Source: Aricia agestis
Lineage: Eukaryota > Arthropoda > Insecta > Lepidoptera > Lycaenidae
Direction: 5' to 3'
Length of the DNA stretch: 64,000 bases
Assembly (NCBI RefSeq): GCF_905147365.1
Contig: NC_056420.1
Location: 5,838,001 to 5,902,000, forward strand
Below, piece by piece: positions 10,410 through 20,207 of the stretch. A model generated the notes under the pieces. It was not told where the DNA came from, made no database searches, and was given only the letters and a program-made list of their open reading frames with translations. The translations under genes and the position numbers were made by a program. Each line of letters begins with the position of its first letter. Position 1 is the first letter of the stretch.

Positions 10410-10562
10410 TAACGCCCGCAACTCCGTTGCGATAAAATTCGTTTATCGCGTGAGACTCCCGTACTTCCCCGGACTTAAAGTATCTCCATACCCAGCAAAA
10501 TCGGTCTAGCGGTTTAGGCGTGAAGAGGTAACAGAGAGACTTTGGCATTTATAATATTAGTA
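10410..10562 (-). mobile_element. Helitron-like fragment
   Basis: On the minus strand it runs from TATAATATAAATGCC-like sequence through CTCTTCACGCCTAAACCGC and GGTATGGAGATAC to GCAACGGAGTTGCGGGCG, the same order as the 54709 copy. Confidence 0.5.
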
Positions 10563-10581
10563 TGGATAGCATAGGCTAGAC

Positions 10582-10861
10582 CAGGGGTCACCAAATGGAG
10601 GACCGGGATCCGCATCCGGACCGCCGACCCATTGTGAGCGGACCACCGACCAAGCATTTTCGAAGATGAACTTCGTTTAATGTCAATAGCTTGCACCAAT
10701 TTCACTTCAAACTTCAGACAGATAATTAGCAACTAAAATTTACACTTTTCTCATTGTTTGTAATTTCCGTTATCTGTTTAAAATATTTTTTTTATAAAAT
10801 GTGTGGACCGTCATTTAAATTCTGAAAATGGACCGCGAGAGAAACTAATTGGTGACCCCTG
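10582..10861. mobile_element. hAT-like MITE (CAGGGGTCACCAA)
   Basis: 280 bp bounded by CAGGGGTCACCAA and its inverted complement. The flanks GGCTAGAC and GGCTCTAG suggest a decayed 8-bp duplication. A diverged relative is at 17423-17720, sharing CCGCATCCGGACCGCCGACC and TTTAATGTCAATAGCTTGCA. Confidence 0.65.
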
Positions 10862-11244
10862 GGCTCTAGCTCAGGGGTCTACTATGCTATGGGAATAGCC
10901 TATTTAGAACAACAGCAGATAAATTGTGTTTGCCTTTCTCAAACGGTCCGTAATGATGTTTTGAAATTTGTTTACTAAGGGTACGTACGGGGGCCATTGT
11001 GAAGCAATTCTTAAGGGACTATACGTCCGAAGCAAAATATTAGATTTCACATTCAAATATACCTTTTGCAATATCGTTGTATTGTATGTTATATTATGAA
11101 AAAGATACGCTGGTTGTCCTATTATATATTGTTTATATTGTTATATTGTTTATATTGTTTTAATATTTATCTCGTCCTCATAATGTGCAATCTGTTAACG
11201 TAATTGTGTTTTAAAACCTAAATGTATTGTACTTGATTTTTTTA
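10862..11244. other. nothing recognised
   Basis: AT-rich, with TTGTTTATATTG-type simple repeats near 11125-11165. Confidence 0.4.
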
Positions 11245-11503
11245 AATGAAATAAGGGGGCAAACGAGCAAACGAGTCACCTGACACTCGCAGCATCAGAA
11301 GAGCTGCAGGTGTGTTGCTAGCCTTTTAATAGGGAATATGGTTATAGGGGAGGGTAGGGATGGGTAGGGGATTGAGCCTCCGGTAAACTCACTCACTCGG
11401 CGAAACACAGCGCAAGCGCTGTTTCACGCCGGTTTTCTGTGAGAGCGTGGTATTTCTCCAGTCGAGCCGGCCCATTCGTGCCGAAGCATGACTCTCCCAC
11501 GTA
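11245..11503 (-). mobile_element. LINE-tail-sharing short element, copy B
   Basis: Same family as 44-338, with a small deletion in the tail just after GAGTCACCTGA and a short minisatellite. Confidence 0.7.
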
Positions 11504-12095
11504 TAAATGATTGACTACTTGATCTAAAAGTGTTTTTTGTAAATCTTTTAAGAGTTATTAATTATTTTATTAATTAATCAACGCAGCGCAGAGTGGGTCG
11601 CTCTCCGCTTTACGCAAACTTGCCTAAACAATGGATTTTTTCCTAGAGCGTGACAATTATTTTTCCTAAAAGTCTATAAGTCCTAAACAGTAGTTCATAA
11701 GCTCAAAATATCTGTAGTAATTTTAAAATACAATATTATATTACCAACGCAATAAACATTAATATTTAGGTAATAGAATTAGAATAACACAATGGGGAAA
11801 ATATTTTGAAACTCGATTTGGTTGGTCATTAGCGAACATTTGTCATTTCTGTCGGCCTGACGTTTATCGCTGTACAATTGATGGCTGAATGTTTGGATAA
11901 TCAATTGTCCCTTATTGTGAGAATTTCCAACGATTCCGCCCCTTAATTTAATTGCGTAAAAATTGAGTTTCAGAACGATTTGCAGAATTGCCTCGGAAGT
12001 ATTTCTGTGAGACATATTTTGATAAGAACACATGCAAATCTATTGTTTCTATGTCAACCGCATTTACCGCGTCTAATCTATTCAAATGTCCGTTT
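11504..12095. other. nothing recognised
   Basis: Only short ORFs and AT-rich sequence. Confidence 0.4.
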
Positions 12096-12229
12096 GTGTC
12101 CCATTGCTAGACAAAGGTCTCCCATCTTTCCTTCCATACGTCTCTATCCTTTACTGTGTTTGGCCACTCTCTATCAACAGCGTCTAGTCCGTCGCGCCAC
12201 ATTTTCTTGGGTCTGCCTCTGTTTTCCGC
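12096..12229. repeat. CCACTGCTGGRCA-type dispersed repeat, diverged
   Basis: CCCATTGCTAGACAAAGGTCTCCC followed by CGCGCCACATTTTCTTGGGTCTGCC. Relatives are at 13737, 37049 and 61001. It is a common insect repeat, probably a retroelement end in reverse orientation. The class is not resolved. Confidence 0.45.
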
Positions 12230-12358
12230 ATATTAACTGAAAAATATAGACAAAGTTTTGCTATCGTCTCTTCATCATCTCTTAAAACAGGGAGGTACTC
12301 GCAAAAGGAAGAAGTTTTGGCTACAAGTTTTGCTCAATGCTGTCATGTTTTTTTAAAT

Positions 12359-12464
12359 ATAAAATTAGGGGGCAAACGAGCAAACAGGTTACCTGATGGA
12401 AATTAACTAACGTCGCACATGGATGCTACATCAGAAGAGTTGCAGGTGCGCTGCCGGCCTTTGA
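12359..12464 (-). mobile_element. fragment of LINE/short-element 3' tail
   Basis: Carries only the tail shared with 27878 and 16091, from GGGGGCAAACGAGCAAAC to GCTGCCGGCCTTT, diverged. Confidence 0.6.
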
Positions 12465-13500
12465 ATGTATATGATGAGGTTATTAGAATTTGTGGAAAAA
12501 AAAAACAATATTCAATATTTTTTCCACAGCCAAGTAAACGACAAAAACTTGAGTAAGGAGTAGGTATACGATCATAAAGAACAAGTAAAGTAAATAACGG
12601 GAGCCCTTACAACGTGTGATTTCCTCCAGTCCTGTTTTATTATTTGGAACGTAGCAGGCGGTGAAATGGTTCATTCCATCTGTATAGTATTTGGGTCAAA
12701 GTAGGAAATTGAATCGGGCCGCAAAGAGCAAATACGGAATCGGCGAATGCAAATATGTAGACGGTTTAATATTATCAAACAAACGTTACTTTTATTGACT
12801 GCAGGTTGGTTTCTTTGATACGTTTCATCTAAACGTGTTTGGAATGTATTTAAAATTGAATTGGTATTTGATGTCAGCTACATACATGTTCTTAATGAAT
12901 TGTTATTTAGATTTAGTAGCTGACCGGCGAACATTTTGTAATAATTATGTTAATCCATTAATGTTGATTTTCATATTGTTGCTCTCCTTGCCCGCAAAGA
13001 AAAAGCGTATCGAATTTAAAAGGTAGGAATTTCAACTCTGAAGCACCACTTAAACTTTTTACAAAGGTTCTTAAAATGGAAAATAGTCTCATCTTTTCAC
13101 GAGTGCAGGCAACAAATTGAAAAAGTTCTCTCTCAATGGGTCGCGCAAACTAATATTGAATTCTATATTTTAAAATGTGTCCAACGAAACGCCAATTTCG
13201 ATGGCTGTATGCGCAAAATACCTAAGATAAACCTGAGTCTTGCGGTACAATATAGCCTAGGTATTGAAAACCGGCTTATGGAATTCCAAGACTAACCTAG
13301 TTCTAGACGTTATTATAAAACGGGACACGGTTCTATACACTCGGAGACGTCGTAAGCCTCGATTTGTCTAGGGTTCCTTTATCGTGAATATTACGAATGA
13401 ACATAGGAACATACGTCATACAGGCATCTTGGTGCATACACGAAGTATGAAGTATAGGGGGCTATCCAAAAATTAACGACGTAAGTGAATTAAGTGGGTA
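12465..13500. other. nothing recognised
   Basis: Several 60-codon frames without recognisable motifs. Confidence 0.4.
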
Positions 13501-13550
13501 ACGGAAAAACCACAAATAAGCCAATTAGGGATTATTTGTGGTTTTTCCGT
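13501..13550. repeat. compact perfect hairpin
   Basis: ACGGAAAAACCACAAATA (13501-13518) pairs exactly with 13533-13550 around a 14-nt loop. Confidence 0.75.
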
Positions 13551-13636
13551 ATGTTAAATGGCCCTTATGTTATAATATGTTACTTATTCAATGCATCCAC
13601 TTACGTCTATAATTTTGTAAGAAGTTTTGAAGATTT

Positions 13637-13654
13637 CCCCCCCCCCCCCCCCCC
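13637..13654. repeat. poly(C) run of 18
   Basis: An uninterrupted C18 tract followed by TCTCCT. It is length-unstable in sequencing, so the exact count is uncertain. Confidence 0.7.
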
Positions 13655-13736
13655 TCTCCTAGGGCTTGAGCTAGATAATAATAATATTATCATCTTGATA
13701 TTGCCTCGAATTCACTTTCACTCCCAAATAATCACG

Positions 13737-13920
13737 TGAGGCTATCCCACTGCTGGGCAAAGGCCTCCCCCAAGATCTTCCATCTGTCTCGTTCCGACGC
13801 CACCGCAGGCCAGCCTGGCTTGTAGGCATCCAGTTCATCTCGCCATCTTTTTGGAGGCCGTCCACGGCGGCGTCGTCCGTCCACTGGTACCCACTCTGTG
13901 GTGACCTTTGCCCAACGGTC
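13737..13920. repeat. CCACTGCTGGRCA-type dispersed repeat
   Basis: CCCACTGCTGGGCAAAGGCCTCCCC, then CGCCATCTTTTTGGAGGCCGTCC and GGCGGCGTCGTCCGTCC. This is the best-preserved copy here and likely the antisense 3' part of a retroelement. Confidence 0.5.
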
Positions 13921-14303
13921 TAATTAAATACAAAATAATTAAATTTTATTAAATGTTTCGAGTTATATTGTAGCTGTAAAGCAATGAAATCTTGAACAGT
14001 TTTTTATTCTTGTCAGGAAGAAAATATCTTGAACAATTTTTGTATTCTCGTCAGCAACCGAAATCCAAGAGGAACGGGAGTAACAACGTTATAAAAATAA
14101 TAAACTGGTGTAAATAATTGGCTAGGGAATACAAGGATAGCCAAGATATAATTAATCTTTTAATAAATTTACGTATGAGGGTGCCGCCGGGGAAATCTTA
14201 CGTTGATTTTTCCCTAATTAATTATGTTATTTTGTGGAATCACGTAATTGAAGTGGGGATGAAAGAAATTTGTTAGTAAATGAATAACAACAAAACAAAG
14301 TTA
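13921..14303. other. nothing recognised
   Basis: Contains a near-duplicated phrase (TTGTATTCTCGTCAG and TTTTATTCTTGTCAG, about 55 bp apart). Confidence 0.35.
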
Positions 14304-15328
14304 TCTATACTAATATTATAAAGCGGAAGAGTTTGTTTGTTTGTTTGTTTGTTTGAACGCGCTAATCTCAGGAACTACTGGTACGATTTGAAAAATTTTT
14401 TCAGTGTTAGATAGCCCATTTATCGAGGAAGGCTATAGGCTATATTTTATCACGCTAATACTAATAGGAGCAAAGAAATAGATGAAAGTGTGGAAAAAAC
14501 GGGGGAAATTATTTGAAAGGGCTTATTTGAACCCGCTAATCTCAGGAACTACTGATCCGATTTGAAAAATTCTTTCAGTGTTAGATAGAATATTTATCGA
14601 GAAAGGCTTTAAGCTATATTTTATCGCGCTAAGCTAATAGAAACGAAGAAATAGAGGAAAGTGTGGAAAAAACGGGAGAAATTATTTGAAATGGCTTATT
14701 TGAACGCGCTAATCTCAAGAACTACTGGTCTGATTTGAAAAATTATTTCAGTGTTAGATAGTCCATTTATCGAGAAAGGCTATAAGCTATATTTTATCAC
14801 GCTAAGATTAATAGAAGCAAAGGAATATAGGAAAATGTGGAAAAAAACCGGGGAAATTATTTAAAAGGGCTTATCTCACGAACTACTGGAGCAATTTTTC
14901 TGTTATTTGGCACAGATAAGAAGTAGACCACGTGAAGGATCATAGGCTAATTTTTGTGGACAATTTTTTCTGTAAGATATCTAATTTACGCGGGCGAAGC
15001 TGCGCGGAACGTTATATTTCGCGTGGTCACGACATCACGCGTAAACGGCTGGACCCATTTTGCTGAAATTTGGTATAAAGATACTTTGAGTCCCGAAAAA
15101 CGACAAGGAATACTAATTTTGTCCCGGAAAATGTACGGTTCCCACACAATAAACTTTTATGATTATCGCCTAAACTATTCAATCTATTTTGATGAAATTG
15201 GGTATGGCAATACTTTCAGTCTCGACTCTCAGGACAAGGGATACTTTTTATCCCGGAAAATATAATAACTTTTTATGATTCTAAAAAAACTAAAGTCCAC
15301 GCGGACGAAGTTGCGGGCAACAGCTAGT
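14304..15328 (+). mobile_element. Helitron-like element, long form
   Basis: Starts TCTATACTAATATTATAAAG, has three 174-bp repeats and a fourth partial one, an internal GCGGGCGAAGCTGCGCGGAACG block, then a downstream module with CACGCGTAAACGGCTGG, GTCCCGGAAAATGTACGG twice and a final CACGCGGACGAAGTTGCGGGCAA then CAGCTAGT. The 59193-60403 copy has the same composite structure in reverse. Confidence 0.65.
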
Positions 15329-15357
15329 AATATTATATTGTGTATGAATCCCCTGTA

Positions 15358-15452
15358 ATAGGGTTTACAGTGAAAATTGCATCGCTGAAAGGCAAATTTT
15401 TTAAAGTTTTATATGGGCAAATTCATTTCACTATAGCGCTTGCCCAGTCAAA
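15358..15452. repeat. eroded fold-back element fragment
   Basis: Has the CAGTGAAAATTGCATCGCTGAAAGG and GCGCTTGCCCAG segments of the 40648 and 62491 elements. Confidence 0.4.
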
Positions 15453-15454
15453 TA

Positions 15455-15930
15455 AAAATCGGCCAAGTGCGAGTCGCATGAAGGGTTCCTTACTGTTATA
15501 GAGCAAAAATAGTCCAAAATTGTGTTTTTTGCATGGCGTCCCTTAAATTTTTATTTTATTTAAAAAAGACGCCCATTTTGGGCGCTTGACAGAGACGAGC
15601 TATTATGATTAATTATTAAAGCACAAATGTAACAAAGGAACTTTTGAAGTTCATTATTGATAACGAGCAAACAAAAACCAAAAAAGGAAGTTTGTTGTAT
15701 GGGAACCCCCATTAAATATTTATTTTATTTTATTTTTAGTTTTTTTTTTTATAGTGGCACCAGATATACACAATCTGTGAAAATTTTAGAAGTCTGGCTT
15801 TAGCGGTTCTCGAGTTACAGCCTAGATACATACAGACGGAAGGAAGGACAAACGGACAGACGGACAGATGGACAGACAACGAAGTCTTAGTATTAGGGTC
15901 CCGTTTTTACCTTTTGAGTACGGAACCCAA
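15455..15930 (+). repeat. ATCGGCCAAGTGCGAG dispersed repeat
   Basis: Begins AAATCGGCCAAGTGCGAGTC, GAAGGGTTCC near the start, then AGTCTGGCTTTAGCGGTTCTCGAG, a GACAGACGGACAGA simple repeat and a GGGTCCCGTTTTTACC end. It is a widespread insect repeat whose class I cannot fix. Fragments occur near 35797 and 60596. Confidence 0.5.
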
Positions 15931-15967
15931 AAAACGAACCGTTCAGATATATTATATTTTACCCTAG

Positions 15968-16070
15968 ATGACGCCAGCAACTCCGTTGCGCAAAAATTCG
16001 ATTAACGCGTTTCAACCGTACATTTTTCCGGGATGAAAGTATCTTATGTCCTTTCCCGGGACTCAAAATT
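15968..16070 (-). mobile_element. Helitron-like fragment cut by copy C
   Basis: GATGACGCCAGCAACTCCGTTGCGC through CCTTTCCCGGGACTCAAA, then lost at the tail of the short element starting at 16091. Confidence 0.5.
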
Positions 16071-16090
16071 TATTTTTATTTTTTATTTTT

Positions 16091-16421
16091 ATGAAATAAG
16101 GGGGCAAACGAGCAAACGGGTCACCTGATGGAAAGCAACTTCCATCGCCCATGGACACTCGCAGCATCAGAAGAGCTGCAAGTGCGTTGCCGACCTTTTA
16201 AGAGGGAATAGGGTAATAGGGGAGGGTAGGGAAGGGAAGGGAAGGGAATAGTTGAGGGTAGGGAAGGGAATAGGGTAGGGGTTAGGGGTTTGGGCCTCCG
16301 GTAAACTCACTCACTCGGCGAAACACAGCGCAAGCGCTGTTTCACGCCGGTTTTCTGTGAGAACGTGGTATTTATCCGGTCGAGCCGGCCCATTCGTGCC
16401 GAAGCATGGCTCTCCCACGTA
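16091..16421 (-). mobile_element. LINE-tail-sharing short element, copy C
   Basis: The best-preserved copy. It keeps the full LINE-like tail (CATCAGAAGAGCTGCAAGTG), a long G-rich minisatellite (AGGGTAGGGAAGGGAA type, about 16203-16297) and the head block to CACGTA. Confidence 0.75.
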
Positions 16422-17086
16422 TAGATCTTTTCTTTTCTTATCTTTCTATATATATCTTTTCCTCGCATCGCGTCATTGCATCGCATTTCGCAAATCATTT
16501 TACATACATAATATATTGTTGGTATGTATTATAATATATCTTTATACCAAAGACACAAATATCACAATCACATTATATCTGAATTCTGAACATACTATAT
16601 TATCAGTACGCTTGACCACCTTTACCCTGTCCATAACTAACAGACCAGGTTTCCTCCTCAGTAAACTGATAAGAACAGGAATATATTGTCCCAAGTTATG
16701 GGACATATTATGTCGCAGCCATCTAGTTGAATCGCCAGACAATTTGATGCCTAGTTCAAATGTGCCTTTGAATTATACGAACGTCTACGGTTTCGAAATT
16801 AGAAATAGGCAGTTATCTATTTAACAATGCAGCGCCTCAGGACCTCACGGAATTCCGAATACGGAAAACGAAATTCGAAATCGCATACGGAAAAAGTATG
16901 CGGTCGGCTGTAACAAAAAATACTAAAAACAAAATAAAATGTCTAAGGGCCCTCATACAACAAACGTGATTTTTTTGCTCTTTTTTGCTCGATATCAATA
17001 ACAACAGGTAGGTACTTGAAATATTCACGGAGTACCAAGCTATTAAGCAATGTTACTGAATCCTACGTCCGACATATTTTACTTAG
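16422..17086. other. nothing recognised
   Basis: A 155-codon plus-strand frame (16357-16824) starts inside the short element and continues through AT-rich sequence without motifs. Confidence 0.35.
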
Positions 17087-17175
17087 GCTTGATTTATATG
17101 CGTCCGCGAGAACGAGCGGTTTGGCCGCCGCACCGTGAGACCACGAGCAAAAGTAGCGGTTTATTCAATAAATCG
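17087..17175. repeat. half copy of the 26380 TIR element
   Basis: GTCCGCGAGAACGAGCGGTTTGGCCGCC with GCACCGTGAGACCACGAGC matches one arm of 26380-26570. Confidence 0.5.
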
Positions 17176-17422
17176 GCCATTTTTGTGTGGGAACCCCTCT
17201 TAATTTTTTATTTTATTTTAATATTATTATTAAATACTAAAGTACACATATCGACACCGGAAATATCGCACAATACAAAATTGAAGACATTTTGCATTTT
17301 CCCGGCCCTAAGGCCGATAAAAAGATTTCAAATAAAAACGTGGATTTTATGTATAGCCAGATATATAAGTCAGATGATGAAGTAGGTAAGTTCCAAGATT
17401 TTTTCAAATTAAAAGGGAAAGA

Positions 17423-17720
17423 GACCGCGGTCCGCATCCGGACCGCCGACCCATTGTGTGCGGACCAGTAATTTCGAAGATGAACTTCGTAAATAAATTT
17501 TGGTCTCGACTCTCGACTTACTCATGAACATTTCCAGGATTTAATGTCAATAGCTTGCACCAATAATTGTAGTCCAAACAAGCAATAGAAATTGTCACTT
17601 TTCTCATTGGTAAATAAAATATATTATTTTTTACAAAATGTGTGCTCGAAGGTCATATTTTCATTTCTTAAAAATATGGACCCCGAGTGAAACGAATCGG
17701 TCAATGGTCACCCCTGCTCT
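17423..17720. mobile_element. degenerate hAT-like MITE
   Basis: Diverged copy of 10582-10861, retaining GTCCGCATCCGGACCGCCGA, ACTTTTCTCATTG and GGTCACCCCTG but without an intact left terminus. Confidence 0.55.
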
Positions 17721-18055
17721 AGGATACAATGTAGATGCACAACATGTATCGGTAAATACCTTGATTGGTTCCGAGTTCCGACGTGTTTATCGGAACCAAG
17801 CATGTTTGCTTCAGGAGGTGCTTTGCGAGACTTTGCACCCGCATGCTCGATTTACGTGTCAGTCTAGTTCCCTATTAGGTGATTGTGTTCAGCAGCTATA
17901 TGCGTTCTAATTAAGTGCATGGCCTAGTGATACATCTTTGGGTGAAAGGGTTCATCTCAATAGCGTTGGTCGTAGGAGTATTGGCCAATTTTTGGTATAT
18001 TTAAAACAACTGTTTTGGGCACTACTATTTGAAGAGATGCTATTTTAGAATACTG
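17721..18055. other. nothing recognised
   Basis: Contains an inverted pair GGTTCCGA...TCGGAACC near 17766-17800. No gene is seen. Confidence 0.35.
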
Positions 18056-18069
18056 TTATACTGCTATAA

Positions 18070-18324
18070 AAATGCAGGCTGATCACCTGATTGTCTGACA
18101 AGTAAGATGATCCATGCGTCGGATGGGCATGTAAAATGTCGGTCCTGCGCCTGATCTTTCGCCGGGCGTGTCGGTCTTCCGTCCCACTGGGTTATGAGAG
18201 TAAAGGAAAAGAGAGTGTTCTTGTGCACTGCGCATACACTTGGGCACTAGAAAATTACTCCTGAGTAGCTGGCCTGGGTCAATGAAACCGGCCACCGTCA
18301 CCGAAACCGGTGTGGGAGCTATTA
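18070..18324 (+). mobile_element. 5'-truncated SINE-B copy with 14-bp target duplication
   Basis: Begins within the SINE body (ATGCAGGCTGATCACCTGATT), lacks the tRNA head and ends GTGTGGGAGC plus a short ATT repeat. It is flanked by TTATACTGCTATAA at 18056-18069 and 18325-18338. The truncation with a long duplication indicates LINE-mediated retrotransposition. Confidence 0.8.
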
Positions 18325-18338
18325 TTATACTGCTATAA

Positions 18339-19020
18339 GTTATTCACAATGGATGTAAGATCATTAATATTATTATTTATTTACACACAAGCTATCGAAT
18401 GTTTCTATGTTTTTCTCTTATAAACAAGTAGCACATTTTAAATATATATACACATAATTAGCTAGATCTTAAAATCTGTGTCAATATTTATATTTTAATC
18501 GTGAACGGGTAATCAGGTCATCTTAAGAGTTAAAGCTAAATAATTAAAGCTACAAATGTATCGTTTAACACAATAGCTAAATCATTAACCGATTAATGGA
18601 TAGCTAATTAAAATCTACGTCAAAACTACTAAATTACATAAAAGTTTCAAGCACATTTTCAGTTCCAAAAGCTTATAAAGTTGATTACAAAGTTCAAATC
18701 AACCAGTTTAAAAATAAAAGCTCATGGCTGAACATTTTTAAACACTTCTGTATTTCCACAACGAAAAGGCAAAAATCACGGGTCATAAAGGGCAAAACTA
18801 GTTCGTTGCGGCAAAGAAAAAAGGCTTTGACGTCCAATGTTGGCTGTGTTTTACAATATTGTTTATTATTTCTGGGATTTTGGTCTGTATTTTTGCTCCA
18901 TTGGAGCTGACATTTGTGTCGTAAAAGCCGGGGTGAAATTTTGAAATTGTTAGATGTTGTTGGGAATTGAAATTAAATATAGTTACAGTTGTTAGTATTC
19001 TATATTCAGTAGCTCTACCA
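18339..19020. other. nothing recognised
   Basis: AT-rich, without motifs. Confidence 0.4.
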
Positions 19021-19181
19021 GTTTAAAGCTATAGTATTTTTCGATACTTGATACCGACTACGTCAATTTTTAGTATGGCAAATTTTACAGCGCCTCTAGC
19101 GGTTACTTGTGGAACTAAAATCGTCATACTAAATATTTACGTAGTCGGTATCGAGTATCGATAAATACTATAGCTTTAAAC
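19021..19181. mobile_element. TIR MITE just upstream of BEL-1
   Basis: Arms of about 60 bp starting GTTTAAAGCTATAGTATTT on both ends (with mismatches) around a short core. It ends 24 bp before the BEL-1 LTR. Superfamily not assigned. Confidence 0.65.
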
Positions 19182-19205
19182 TACTGAAACACTTGTATCA
19201 CATCG

Positions 19206-19449
19206 TGTATAATATTTATCTTAGTGCTGCCATCTAGCGTCATACAATATCCGCTGTGTGTTAGTGTATTATTAGACACTTTAGTTTTGCCATCTACCAC
19301 TAGATGGCAGGCGAGTCGTTGTAGATCGCACTATAGAAGTTACTTTCATATTAATATAAGTATCCTCATTCATTTGAATAAAAAACTTGATCCGTACTCA
19401 AACCCGAGTTTCATTGACACACCTATAGGCACCTATACGAGTTTGTACA
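19206..19449 (+). repeat. BEL-1 5' LTR
   Basis: 244 bp, TG...CA ends. It contains two inverted copies of a CCATCTA/TAGATGG motif near 19231 and 19290-19306 and an AATAAA polyadenylation signal at 19377-19382. It is collinear and identical by eye with 25554-25797. Confidence 0.95.
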
Positions 19450-19467
19450 TGGTCCTATCGGAGCCGG
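19450..19467 (+). promoter_or_regulatory. BEL-1 primer binding site (putative)
   Basis: TGG immediately follows the LTR, as expected for pairing to a tRNA CCA end. The sequence (TGGTCCTATCGGAGCCGG) resembles the complement of the 3' end of eukaryotic tRNA-Tyr with small differences. The tRNA assignment is an inference. Confidence 0.6.
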
Positions 19468-20207
19468 ATGTCAATCGCGAAGTGCCGCGTAATTGTTTTT
19501 TGAGAAAACTACTTGCGGGCAGTGGATCGCTGTCGCAAACGCAAGTAACAGGAGCCAGCCGAGGCTAAGTGCAGCATCGGCGAGCTTCAGACCGTGTCTT
19601 CGGGTGGAAGGCGCTGGTCAGGTCACGGTGGGCGGAGCCTGCCCATCATCAACACAAGCTTCTGGCGCGGGAAGTGACCCGCGGAGGTGCCTCAGAACAA
19701 CTGCTGCAGGAGCGGATCAGCGGGTACTGAGTTCCGAGGGAATTTAGGGCTTCCCTCCCTCGGTACATCACCAAGTGCGTGTGATTAGTGAGTGATAGTG
19801 TGTGTTCGCTATAATTGGATTGATCCCGTATCTGGACAACTGTAAGTACTTTCAACCTTATAACTTAAAGGAAAATAACTTAGAAGAATTTCAAGCAAAA
19901 TAAGAAACTTATAAAAACTTTAATATCGTGGACTTAGAATATTTTGTGAATTTCGGACTTTAAAAATTTGTGTTAATTTTAACTTAGGTACTTAACTTTC
20001 ACGTAGTATTTAGACTTAGAATAATTTTCAATAAAACCGAGGTACGGGGAACCTATGCCCGATTTTTAAAACAATAAAATTACTTAGAAAAATTTTGTGA
20101 AAATTTGTACAACAAGATAAAAACACTTAGAATATTTTTGTAAAAATTTTTAATACTCTTGATAAAAGATTTAAAGTTAATTTTCACTTACCTTTTAATT
20201 TTTAAAC
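19468..20207 (+). promoter_or_regulatory. BEL-1 leader
   Basis: The first 280 bp are GC-rich and include an 84-codon frame (19493-19747) without recognised motif. A GTAAGT donor-like site lies at 19842. The rest is AU-rich with about five degenerate repeats of ACTTAGAATATTTTGTGAA between 19876 and 20150. Confidence 0.5.

Noticed and set aside
16357..16824. 155-codon plus-strand frame
   Set aside because: Starts inside short element copy C and continues through low-complexity AT-rich DNA; no motif.
19493..19747. 84-codon frame in the BEL-1 leader considered as a separate gene
   Set aside because: No motif, lies between primer site and gag start; GC-rich leader explains the open frame.
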